Below are positions 1 to 10,614 of a stretch of DNA of 24,281 bases, one piece after another. Location: positions 1 through 24,281 of the forward strand of contig CALSCQ010003122.1 of NCBI GenBank assembly GCA_943704525.1, in the 5' to 3' direction. The position numbers were made by a program, and so were the translations under genes. The notes below the pieces were generated by a model. It ran no database searches. It was not told the origin of the DNA and saw only the letters and a list, made by a program, of their open reading frames with translations. How positions within the stretch are numbered: position 1 is the stretch's first letter; the number at the start of each line of letters is the position of its first letter. Source of the DNA: Pigoraptor vietnamica (taxonomy: Eukaryota; Opisthokonta; Filasterea).

Positions 1-146
1 GGGGGGGGGAGGGGGCTAATTTGCAGGCAGTGTGACTGTTTCACCTGTGCGTGTGTGTGTGTGTGTGGCAGTGGAGGTGGAATTGTTGCGGCTTGTTGCA
101 AACTCGCACGGCCCCAATTGTAACGTTGCGCTGAAATGTTACGCAG
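1..146 (+). other. Intron (or short exon plus intron) upstream of the first recognisable glycosyltransferase exon
   Basis: The window opens with a G-rich run (nine G, A, five G), then a possible acceptor (ctaatttgcag, ending at 26) and a short (GT)n tract at about 49-67. It closes with a clear acceptor (acgcag) at 141-146. A tiny exon at 27-50 is possible because an acceptor-like and a donor-like sequence bracket it, but nothing in it is recognisable. I treat the whole stretch as intron of the gene that continues at 147. Confidence 0.5.
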
Positions 147-805
147 GTGGCGCAGTTCAGCACGGCGTTCAACCTGCGCTTTTTCCCAAAGAAAATCGAG
201 TACGTCACGATGATCGATGACGACACAATTGTGCCGCAGTCGTGGTCGGAAGAGCTCGTCATCGCGCGCTTCGAGAGGGACCCAAGCGTCGCGTGCCTCG
301 GCTATCCCCTCTTTGCACTCAACCGCGCGGACGATGGGCTGCCGTGTCTGCAGGTGTGTGGCTGTGTGCGTATCCGTTATGTCAGTACGCTTGCGCACAT
401 GCAATAACGAAAATGCATAACATCAACGAACGCTCACGTTCGGAGACACACACGCTGTGCTGCACGCCAACTCTGCCTTGCATTATGTCACTTATTCTCG
501 CGCAATACGTTCGCGCTTCCCTGTTTTGCCTCACACGATGCCAAATGCCTCGTGTCACGTGTCGCAGGACATTGAGTACCGCATGGCGGGCTTCATGAAG
601 TTTGCGCAGTCCCGCGTGCTTGGGACGGCGCTCTTCGCTAGCGGGGCGTTTAACACGTGGCGATTGGAGGTCATCATCGACATTCTCTTTCGCCACGACA
701 CGATGCACCACGGCGACGATTTGCAGCAGGTGCGTGCACAGGCACTCGATTCAGCGCCCCATTGCGTGGACTTGCTGTCGCCTGTTGCGTCCTCCGTGCA
801 CATAT

Positions 806-841
<36 letters not shown>

Positions 842-3072
842 TTGTGCTGCATGCCAGTCTTCGCCTTTGGCGTGGAACGATCGACGCGCGATGTTGTCGT
901 GTAATTTTCTCATGTGCAAACTGCGTGCGCATGCCCCCGCAGGGCCTTCTCCTCCACTCACTCGCCGGTCGCAAGTGGGTGCTAGAGCCATCGCGTCGCC
1001 ACCCCCTCACCGGCTACTCTGTCGAGTACCTGGGTGAAGTTCTCGTCGGCACGGACGTCCCCTTCTGTTGGGTCCACGTGCGCGACGTTGTCCCGTGGTT
1101 TGCCGTGAAGCACTTCCCAAAGCGGTGCGCCTGCGGCGAGCCGTCGCTGTTCCTCCAACGCGGAAAGGGGTGGGACGTCAGCCGACAGCGCTTTCTTCGC
1201 AAGTACCTCCGCATGATAACACTGTGGCAGCGGCCACGGTCGTGGCCTGCGTTCTGGGCCCGCGTCATTGCGACGAACGACGTGGTCCTCATCATCAACG
1301 ACTGGGCTGCGATTATCTACGGGGCGATCGTACTCGCCATATCGGCGAACCGCCTCTTTTTCGCGCAGGGACTACTCGTCGCATTCGCCTTTCAGGCCGT
1401 GACCGCGTTCGTGTTCAACGCGCTCGTGCTCCGGCGCAACGGAATGCCCGCGCCGCCCGAGGCCCTCGTCCTCTTCACTGTCGCGTACAAGCTCCCTCTG
1501 CTGCTGTGGGTGCGCGTGTTTGGCATCGTCTACAACGCACTGTACTACACGCCGTGCGTGCGCAACAAGGCGCGCATCGTGAATCGCTACAGCGACCAGC
1601 AGCCGTTCAAGCAGATGGTCACCGCCGCCTACGATCGTCCCCCTACGCCCAGCGAGGCTCACGCGGACGGCGACGGCGGCGTGTACGTCGACGTGGACGC
1701 CGTGTTGCGGCTCGTGGAGAAGAAGGCGGCGGGAGAGGACGTCACCCTGTCCAGACACCTAGACTTCCTGCACCGAAAGGCCACGCGTCTCGACCGCGAG
1801 CTGCGCGAGGCTGCGTATGTCTACTACGCCCTCAGCCGCATGAAGATGGGGCGGGATGTGCGCCCCGTCGACGTCGTCGTGCCCGCCGACGCAGCCCCGG
1901 ATGGCGCGCACAGTGATGTGTCCGCCCCGGAACGGACCGTTACTATGACTGCGGACGTGCCTGTCCTCGCGTCTCCCGCTGTTGGCAGCCACGGGGACGT
2001 GGCATCGCATGCGCCTGTCGAAGACGTCCACGGCGAACCCGCTGCGCTCGACCATGACATTGCCCCGGGCCACGAGCGCTTCTCTGCGGCTGCGCGCGCG
2101 AGACTGCGCATGTCGGCCCGCGTGTCAGCGCCCCCTGCGCAAGCATTACCCCATTGGGCGGCCGGCTTGAGTGGGAGTGCGCCTTATTCGCCGCGCCCAC
2201 GCCCTAGGAGCGAGGGTGTTGCTGCATCCCCGCGCGAAGTGACGCCGCGCCCCGTTTATTTCGAAGGCGACGACGACGTGGCGGAGGGTGCGCTGAGTGA
2301 CCAGGCCGCGCTGGACGCCATCGAGCGACTGCTGGAAGAGAGCGAGCGCGTTATGGATGCGGAGGCGAGGAAGGACCTTGGGAAAGCGGCGACCGAAACG
2401 GAGCGGGCGCTGGTGCTCGACAGCCTTGCGCAGAAGAAGGCCGAGCTTGCGCGCGCGGCGACGAGCGGGCGCGAGGCCATTCGTCGCGGGGACGTGCGAC
2501 GGCGGAGGGCGTTTTCGGTGGACTACGGGGGCAGTCGAAGCACAGCGCCCGTTGGCACGAGCGGCGCTCATATGCGTGATCTGGGTGCTCCTAGGACGAC
2601 CCCCACAACTACCGTTCCCACTCTCAATCTCTCGGCTGCGTCTCTCGCCGCGCGTCGCCGGCACAGCGCTCCTACCATGTCCGCCGTGGACGTGGAGAGG
2701 CGTAACCGCGCCTCCGAATCGGACGGGTCAATGACCGATAGGACTAACCTAACATTGGGACGGAGTCTCACGCCGACGGGGACAACTGGCACCGCGAGTG
2801 TTGCGACGTTGGGGCTTCCGTCGATATTGTCGAACGCACAGCCGGCGGGTGCGGGCGGCGAGGGTTCCGCGAATGCCGACACTTCTCGCAACTTCGCCGC
2901 GCAATCAGAGGAATCTACTGGTGGCGCTGACGTGCCGGCACCGCCTGCGTCGCTGCGCGTGCGGTCGGGGCTGTTGCCGCAGCTGCGCCTGTCGGTCATT
3001 CGGGAGGGCTCCGAGTGCGTGGACGAGGGCGAGGGAGGGCTTCTCGCGCTCGCCGCTGCGACAGAAGAGTAG
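147..3072 (+). CDS. Membrane glycosyltransferase family 2 (chitin/hyaluronan-synthase-like), 5'-partial, with long disordered C-terminal tail
   Basis: Exons at 147-353, 568-729 and 943-3072, all phase 0, give 832 visible residues ending at TAG 3070-3072. Exon 1 holds the metal/UDP-binding motif MIDDDT, preceded by IEYVT. Exon 2 ends in HHGDDLQQ. Exon 3 has a GTDVP segment at the place of the usual TED motif, and QRGKGW at the place of the processive-GT2 QxxRW motif. Hydrophobic segments follow at about 1285-1340, 1363-1440 and 1465-1530, suggesting several transmembrane helices after the catalytic domain. After about position 1620 there are some 480 residues of low-complexity charged sequence with a helical stretch near 2300-2480 and many Ser/Thr/Pro. 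The family builds beta-linked polysaccharide at a membrane from a UDP-sugar; the sugar cannot be told from sequence. The N-terminus lies upstream of the window. A Cps1-type polysaccharide synthase is an alternative label. Confidence 0.75.
811..840 (+). repeat. Poly(T) run of 30 in the second glycosyltransferase intron
   Basis: Thirty consecutive T residues lie inside the intron 730-942. That intron is 213 nt, divisible by three, and has no stop in the coding frame, so retention would keep the reading frame open and insert a run of about ten phenylalanines. The exon-exon junction is still preferred because donor (gtgcgtgc) and acceptor (cccgcag) are good and the poly-Phe insert would break the GT2 fold. 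Confidence 0.9.
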
Positions 3073-3330
3073 AGCGTTTGAAACGCCCTTTTTTTTTGCA
3101 TGGGGCTGATTTAAGCAGTTATACTGTCCCACGATGGCATGTGACATTGCATCGCTGTGTGTGATGTGAGCGGAAAAGGGTTCCTAGTAAACGCTGTTGG
3201 ACGCATGTTGTGCATCACTACTGCGTGCCCAGCGACCACACGCGCGCATTACTTGAGTTTGAGTGCAGCGGATGTTTACAATTATTTTCTTAATTTAATG
3301 TGCGGCGTGCGCCTCTCTTCACTGCAAGCG
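3073..3330. other. Convergent 3' intergenic region
   Basis: Spacer between the glycosyltransferase stop and the DCDC1-like stop. Just after the TAG there is a short dyad (GCGTTT-G-AAACGC, 3074-3086) followed by nine T at 3089-3097. The half nearer the minus-strand gene is AT-rich. No gene was seen. Confidence 0.7.
3294..3299 (-). promoter_or_regulatory. Candidate poly(A) signal ATTAAA for the DCDC1-like gene
   Basis: Read on the minus strand, ATTAAA lies about 32 nt beyond the TGA at 3333-3331, inside an AT-rich stretch that stands out from the GC-rich surroundings. This is the common variant of the poly(A) hexamer. Support is by motif and position only. Confidence 0.35.
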
Positions 3331-6300
3331 TCACTCTGTCGCGAGCGTCTTTCGCGCGCTGACCCACACCACCGAGTCCTTAGACAGTTCCTGGAGGTCG
3401 GCGAAGGTGCGGAGGCGGTATCCCTCCGGGGTGTAGATGGAGCGAACGGCACTGCCCATGTTGAGCCGTCGAGCGGCGTCGTCCATAAACTGGGAGAGGA
3501 GGGCACAGCAGGTCACGTGTTACGGAGGCCAGGAGGGATGAGGGCGGAAGTTGCGTGCAACACAGAGCAGGCACAATTGGTTGCGGTCCGTGAGTGCCGC
3601 AGTATGGGTAACGGAAGAATGGGATGAAGTTGCGCGTCACACAGAGAAACAACAACCGAGTTCCACTCACCGCATTAATGGACTTTGCCGCAATGACCGT
3701 CGATGCATCCGGCTTTTCCACGTCGCGCACGACGAGACGAACAACCGCCGGTGGGGCTGCGTACAGCGCAACAGAGAGAGTCAGTCCGGACGAACAGAAC
3801 AGCACTGACAATAACACCCGACCACTACGAACGGCACAGCCTGAAATAAACTCTTTGTAACGTGCCGCAACAAACCTTCTTGGAGGGCTGCGGCGGCGCC
3901 CGCGGAAATGCGCCGTCCGCTCAGCGGGTGCACGCCACCCCTCGACGGCGGCCGCTTCGTCTTTACTGTGAGCTCCTCGAGGCGGTCCTTCAGCTCGCTC
4001 AAGCTCTGCTCCGCCGCATCGCGCTCCTTCTTCGCAGCCTCGGAGAGGTCGCGCGAGTCGCCGTCGTCCGACTGGCGGAGGCGCGCACTTTCGCGGTCAA
4101 TCTCCGCCTTCAGCCGCTTGATTTCGTCGATGTCTGCACACAAGCCCAAGGCGAAAGGCAGTCAGAGAACCCGCACACAACGTGGCATGCCCACACAGTG
4201 ACACCGTGGGATGAAGAGCGCACAACGCACCGCGCGGGTCGCAGAAGCGCTCGCCGCAGCTTGCGAATGCGTTGGGCGTGTCGCGGCCGTCGCCGGTGGG
4301 CGCTAGTGCGCGCAGGTCGGTGATCTCCGCACCGTCCTCCGCATAGAGCTTGCGAACGGCCGAAGGAAGTCCGAGCCGCTTCGTGGCATCGTCCATGAGC
4401 TGTTGGGGATCGAACAGGGAAGAAAAGTGTGAGACTGTTGTGAGCAAAACTGACAGCAGCAAGAACTGGACGCGAAGCAACTGATGATATGAGCAGTGGA
4501 CGATTGCAGTGTAGGGCGCGCAACATGCCTCCTCGAGGGTCCGCGCGGTGACCACGTGCGAGTCCTTCGGATCGCCACGGCCGTCGTTCCTGAACACCCG
4601 CACGCGCACGTTGCTCGGGGCGTACGCGCGGTACAGCCGAGCGGTCGCTTGCTCCGGCGTCTCCGGTGGGTTCAGCACCGCCGCCATGACCTCCTTGTCC
4701 GGCGACCCACGCACGCGATCCGCGCGCCGCTGCAGCGACTCGATGAGGCTGTCCCTGTTCTCGACGAGGACCTTGAACTCCTCCTCTCCAAGACACAGGC
4801 ACCGGCGACGGCTGCCGCGCGACCGCACGCACTCGCAGGTGAACCGGCGAGCCTTCGGGAGGCGGCGGAGCTTGTGCCCGTTGTGGCATGCACGCGCGCA
4901 CGAGTCGCACATCACGGGCTCCGTGAAGCCCTCGTCCCCGCTCCCGTAGCTGCTGCCGCTGTCTCCAGGCACGGCCTCCTCCTCCTCTTCGTCGCTGTCG
5001 TCGGAGGACGAGTCGTCCGAGCTGCTGCTTCCGCCGCGCTTTCGTTCCTTCTTCAGCTTGCCCTTCCCAGTCGCCCCGCGTGTCGTGTCCAGCTTGTGGA
5101 GCGTGCGCACCTTTCTCCTGCGAGAGCGGCGTTGCCGCCTGTCTTCGGCGCACGTCTCGCACACATAGGCTGCCTGCTTGTGCCCCGTGCCCTCGCGGTC
5201 GATGGCGACTGTGCAGAGACCCGCCTTGAGCGCGGCCGCAAACTCTGTGCATTGAAAGAACCGCGAGTGCGACACGTCAACAACATGCGTGAAACACGTC
5301 CGACAACAGTCGCCCCACGCCACAACAGCACTCTCACGCATGCAGACAGCGCCCACCCACCCTTTTGCCACAGCGTGCCCGCATAACCCGTCAGCGCGCC
5401 AGACGACGGGTCCAGCGACCACAGCTGCGCAGGCGACGGCGGCTCAGCGAGTACGTCCAGACACACCGACGCTGCTTTGTCGCCCTTTGGTGGCGTGACT
5501 GTCAGGGCCAGCAGCGGATTCGCCGTGCACACGAGGCGGCTGTTGTCCCACGTCCACGCGCCGTCGGTGGCATTCGCAGGCTTGCACAGCGCCACCGTCG
5601 CCCCGCTCTTCGGCCGAGCACCCGTCGCACACAGCACGAGCCCGGGGGCGTCCCGACACACGATGCGGTCGCCGTCAAACGACCACCGCTGTGCGTCCGA
5701 TCGCACTTGCGCGTGGCGACTGTCCCGCCGCGAGTAGTCCGAGTACGCATTCTCGCCGCTCACGACGGTCACGTGGCCGCCCGGACTCCCCTCGAGGCAC
5801 ACGGTGCCGTTGAGCTCGTCTAGCGCGTCAAAGTAACGCCGCACAAGGTCCGCCTCTGTCTTTCGGCGCGCAAACGCGTGGCTTTTCGTGGGCCGCGGGC
5901 GAACGGCACGCACGAGCGCGGGATCGCCCGACGTGGACACGACGACGTGCATGTTGCGCGTCAGCTGGGAGAGGGACGTCACCTCCTCTCCATTCGGCAG
6001 GAAGAGCTTGCGGGCGGCGCTCGGGAGGCTCAGCCCGCGCGTGCACGCATCGAGAAACTGCCGCGCAGAAGGGACAAATTTCAGTACGCTGAACGAGCAA
6101 TGGAATAGCAAGACGTGCACGGGTCATAAAGTCATAGACAGCTGACCATCGAGGCCACCAACGCACACGAGGAAATGGGGCTTCAACATGACATGAGCTG
6201 AGGGGCAGACGCACCGCGTTCATCGCCGCCTTGGATCGCGCCGCTGCGCCAGGGCTTTCCGGTTTCGCCTGGCCGTGTTCACGCGTGGCCTGCCTGTAGC

Positions 6301-9300
6301 TGAACCCATAGTCACTGCTGTCATCGCTGTCCGACGAGTCGTCGTCCTCACCGTCGGCGTCGGCGTCCTGTTGCAAGTATTAACGGCACGCTTATCAATA
6401 GCCCCATCCGAGCAGACCCATCCATTGCGAGATAGAATCGCAAACAAAGGCAAGCGGCACACGCACGTCCTTGAAGCAGCTCAGTGAAAAGCGAACAGAA
6501 ACCGCACGGCACGCAGACTCGGAACCAAAAGACCATGGCACGGGCATTGCAGCATAATGAAACGCCAATTAAAACACGACACGCACCTTCGTCACAGGCA
6601 GGCGCGCGATGACCGTCACGCCCTTTGAGGCCGGGTCGCCCGGTCGCGTGACGAGCACGGGTATGCCCGTGGGCGCCGCCATTGCCGAAGTGGGTCTGGA
6701 CGTGGATGCTTCTCCGCCCTTCGCGAGCATGACGGGCGCGTTTGCCACGAGCGTGCCAACAATGTCGAACCCCGCGTTGCAGATGGGGTCGCCGCAAGGG
6801 TGTCGCGGCCACACGAAGCCCTGCTTCTCCCACTGCGGCGACGGGCGCACGTTCACAATGTAGTCGTCCGAATCGAACGGCCCGCGCGACCGCTCCCGTG
6901 CGCGCTTGGACGCGGCTAGCAGGTTGGCCGAAATGTCGGGGTCGTCCGGCTTAATCGCCCAGCGCTGGCGAGGGTCGTTCGGGCGCGGCGCCTCTATCGT
7001 CAGGGGGACGTCACCCGCAAATTGCGCGCCAAAGTCGTCACCGCCGGTCTCTCCGATTGTGAGCACGACCGTCTCGTCTTGTCGCACGAGGCGCAGCGTG
7101 CTGTCGGGCGTGAACTCCCACTGCCACGTCATGTCGGGGTTCGACAGGCGGAGGAGTTCGTTGCGGTGAATTGCCACGGGGACGTACGCCTTCGGGCCCT
7201 GCTTGTCCGGACGCCAACGATGCAAAATGTGAGTGCGCGCGACGCTTATAATTACACCAGGAGATTCAGAAAACCCTAATAATAATAACGATAGTAAAGC
7301 ATGAAAAGAGCAAGGGCGTCTTCGCACAACCAACGCACCTTTCGGAAGCCGCACAGGAAGACGTTCGGGTCGGGGGTGCTCGCAATGGCGCCGTCCTGCC
7401 TGAAGAGCCACCGCTGCTTCTCGTTCCCGCGCTCGCCCTCGCGCCGCTGTCCGGTCCCTATGTAGCACACCGAGGGCGCACCGCCGCTCTCACGTGACGC
7501 GTTCGAGGACGCCGTCTGGCCCTTGCGCGGCGGCGGCGGCGGTTTCGAGGGGAAGGGCACTTCGACCGTCGTGTAGTTCGAAATGCCCACCACGCGTACT
7601 GCGCGAAGGGACGCACGTGTAAGCAGTGGGTAAAGTCAACGCAAGCCATACTAAGGGTCCGTTACGTCGCCCGTTAATAAAAGGAGTCAGTGAATACCCT
7701 ACACGATGTGAGCCGATCCGACAAACCACGCATGCCAGCAGCCCACCCTGCACCGTCTTGAGCGCCTCCCCCGTCGACACCACAACTTCCATGTCGTTTC
7801 GTAGCTCATTCCACGCGTCCTTAATCTCCGCAGACGACTGGCCGTCGAATATCCGCTTCGCACGACCGCCCAGGCTCAGTGCGCGATCGCACGCGTCCAC
7901 CACCTGCGACAAACGGCCACGCGAATCAGCACCGACCTTACCACGCGCGCACACAAAGGCAACCAGATACGCCAATCCAGAACCGGAGTTTTCACCGCAT
8001 AAACGCCTTACATTCTGACGCCCCTGCCTTCCAGCCACACAGAGACACACAAAAGACACACACGGACACATGCAACAGCAGAGCCCCACCGTGCGCAGCA
8101 GGTTCTTTCGGTGCGACTCGATGCCGGCCAGAATCGCCTGCCGCGGGCGCTCGTCGTTGTCCCTCTCCGTCGGTCCCTGCGACAGTTCCACCATCACGGG
8201 GGTGCCGCGCGGGCGGGGTGGCGCCTGCTTCACCACGCCACCGCTCCCGTCCACGACATCACCGCCGATAGCCTTCTTCGCTGCCTTCGACTTCTGCGCG
8301 TCCTTCGCCGTCGGCGTTTTGGGCCGCGTCTGCTCGCTCGGCGGCTTCACTGGCGTGCTGTCGCCGTCCCTTCGCACGTAGAGGCGCACCGTCCGCTTGC
8401 TGCTGAGCACGCGGCTGTTGGCGGGAATCTCAGGGATCATTTCGGCGGGCTCGATGGCACGTGACTTTGGAATGCGCGCGAACAGCGCCTCGAGGGCTTC
8501 AAGCGCCTTGTCGATTTCCGCGAGCGATTGTTCGATTGTGTCGGCGTCGTCCTCGTCGTCGGCCGCGGTGGCGCTGACCTGCAGCACCGACCGCCGCTCC
8601 TTGAGGCTCATGATGGCGCTGCGGAGGAGCCCTGCGAGTGCAGCGCACGCACGCGTCAGTCCGTCATTCATGCCCGTTGGGATGGAAAATAGACAAAAGA
8701 AAGAAAAAGAAACGAGAAAAAAAACGCACCATGTGCATCGAAGTGGAAATCGAACTAGCAGTGCCAGGCAACATTTAGGGCAACAACAAGGCGGTCTCCA
8801 AAACGCACCGCGCGGGCCGGCCGGATCGAAGGGCTCGCCGCACGACACCCAGAGCGGGCGGCCGCCAATAATGCCCGTCCAGACATCCTCCTCGGCGGGG
8901 CAGGGGTCGCTCGGGTCCTCCACCTCGATGCCGTCGAATGCGAACAGCCACCGCGCGGGCTTCGAGAGACCGAGCTTGTCCGTACACTCGGAAAGGAACT
9001 GCACGCAGAGGGCGAATGTGCGCAATCAGTGTGCGTAAAGCGGTCAACAGCGCAAATAGTCCGCTCCTTTCCATCGACGCAGACATGGTGCTTCTGTACG
9101 GGCCTAACTACTGCCTGCGTACCTGCTCCACGCCGTGCCGCGCAACGGTCAGTCGGCTCTCGTCCGAGCGCCCGTTCGGCAACACGATAATGCGCGGCCG
9201 CTTTCGATTCGCCAGTCGCCGCACGACGCTCGTCACCTCCTTCGTCAGCGGCATGCGACGACGGCGGGTGTGGGGGCGTGACCCGCTCTTGCGCCCGACG

Positions 9301-10614
9301 CCCGTCACTACGACATGAACCAACGAATGAGAGAGAGCACAAGAGAGTTTGTAACTGTGTGAACCAACACTGCCGAGAAAGAGAGAGAGGTCAGAGAGAC
9401 AGAGTGCACTCATGCCGACGCTTCCAAATAATATCGCGGCACACACCCGACTCGACCACGATGGACGTCGGCCCGTGAAAGTCCTCGCCGAGGGATATGA
9501 GCACCTCGGTGTCCGTGCGCAGCTTGCACACGTTGCCCACTTCGCGCCCGTCGAGAAGAAAGACGCGCCGCACATCCGCGTTCGTCTCAAAGCGAAGGCG
9601 CGCTTCCTCGAGAAACTGCGTAACAAACGCAGGGCGATTGTGAGCCCGATGTGGCTGCATCAAACAGTACACGCGACCCGTCCTTACATCAAGGCATTCG
9701 CACAATTGCGCACGCAGTGAAGAAGAAACGTACACATAAACGCGCACGTAAACGCATTCACACACACACACAGCGGCACATGCGCGCACACACACGCCGA
9801 CCGCGCACGTGCACTTGCCACCACGCACCTCCTTGTGCGACTTTGCCGTGATCGCAATGCCCCCTTGGTCCGCAGCGCCGTTCCGAAAGGCGTACAAGCG
9901 CACTCCACGCACTTCGTCACGAAAAGTCGGCGACCGCGAACGCCGCGCGCTCCCCCCTCGCGGAAGGCGGTCGTGCGACAAGTGCCCCGTCGCATCACGC
10001 ACTGTCCGCAACACGTTCGAGAGTTTCTGATCCACGTCGGCACTCTCCTCGTCGTCAGAGAACCGCGTGCGACGGTCTCCCTTCCGCCGGACGGTCGGTG
10101 ACGCCGCAGCGATGGCCCTCGCGTGCGTGCGCTCGGCGTCGCTCTCCGAATCCGATTGCGACTCTCTGCCGCTGTGCGACCGCGCACGAGATGCCGGCCG
10201 CGAGTCCAAGTGAACGGCGCCACCTTCGTTCTGCGTGGGCGACTTCGACGCCTTCGCCTTTGCGGATGTCGGTCGCTTCGGGGAACCGCCACGCGACTCG
10301 TGCGAACCGCGTGATCCCGCGCTCGACGGGCGATTGTGCGCACCCTTCGCGTCCGATTTGTCCCCCGCTTGTGACGGATGGCGAAAAAAGTCGTCGTCGA
10401 AGAGGCCCGCGAACAGCGCGTCGATCTCCTCTCCCTTCTTCTTTGACCCACTCGCACCCTTTCCGCGAGAGGGTGACCGGCCGCGCGGCGACGGCGCGCG
10501 CCGTCGTGCGGGGGGGCTCTGCGCCTCCTGCACTGCCTTCCACTCAGCGTGCTCCTGGCGGCGGCGTGCGTGCTCGAGCAGATACCGCGGCACGCGCGGC
10601 GATCGTGGACCCAT
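3331..10614 (-). CDS. DCDC1-like microtubule-associated protein: six doublecortin domains, two ricin-type beta-trefoils, one UBR box
   Basis: Fifteen exons (minus strand): 10614-9829, 9615-9447, 9307-9123, 8998-8809, 8631-8090, 7903-7747, 7598-7339, 7198-6587, 6367-6215, 6057-5361, 5244-4529, 4399-4231, 4133-3876, 3756-3671, 3489-3331. They total 5139 nt (1712 aa) with every phase matching. The ATG at 10614 follows an in-frame TGA 15 nt upstream. Domains by residue: Ser/Arg-rich N-terminus 1-230; DCX1 about 235-310; DCX2 354-440; DCX3 585-675; trefoil A 690-870 (QRW at two sites, WQW); DCX4 943-1065, split by an acidic Asp/Ser insert; trefoil B 1085-1250 (AQRW, AWTW, AQLW); UBR box 1261-1401; DCX5 1462-1545; coiled coil 1546-1604; DCX6 1633-1712. 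DCX folds bind tubulin. Repeated DCX plus ricin-type trefoils is the architecture known for animal DCDC1, of similar length. The UBR box is the odd element. Exon 8 could start at 7201 instead of 7198. Confidence 0.88.
4793..5215 (-). other. UBR-box zinc finger encoded in exon 11, with a long charged insert
   Basis: Residues 1261-1401 of the DCDC1-like protein show the UBR-box cysteine/histidine order: an initial CT, then YVCETC, then MCDSCARACHNGHK, FTCEC and finally CLC. UBR boxes in N-recognins bind N-terminal degrons through three zinc ions. Between ETC and MCDSC, where the family usually has about ten residues, there are about 80. They form a Lys/Arg-rich part followed by a Ser/Asp/Glu-rich part (about 4925-5143). 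The flanking metal ligands all look present, so the finger may still fold with the insert looped out. No RING or other E3 module was seen in this protein, so a degradation role is not implied. Confidence 0.8.

Noticed and set aside
457-3072. A single uninterrupted open frame of 871 codons covering the last two glycosyltransferase exons and the intron between them
   Set aside because: It begins in intron 1 and reads a 30-T run as polyphenylalanine. Splice sites at 567/568, 729/730 and 942/943 give a protein that fits the GT2 family.
3074-3097. Dyad followed by nine T, resembling a bacterial intrinsic terminator just after the glycosyltransferase stop
   Set aside because: The dyad has only a one-base centre, so the real stem would be about four pairs. 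The host is eukaryotic, and no second case as clear was seen at the other gene ends.
4110-5252. A second long minus-strand frame overlapping exon 11 of the DCDC1-like gene
   Set aside because: Out of frame with the UBR box and DCX5 and of low complexity, so a shadow frame.
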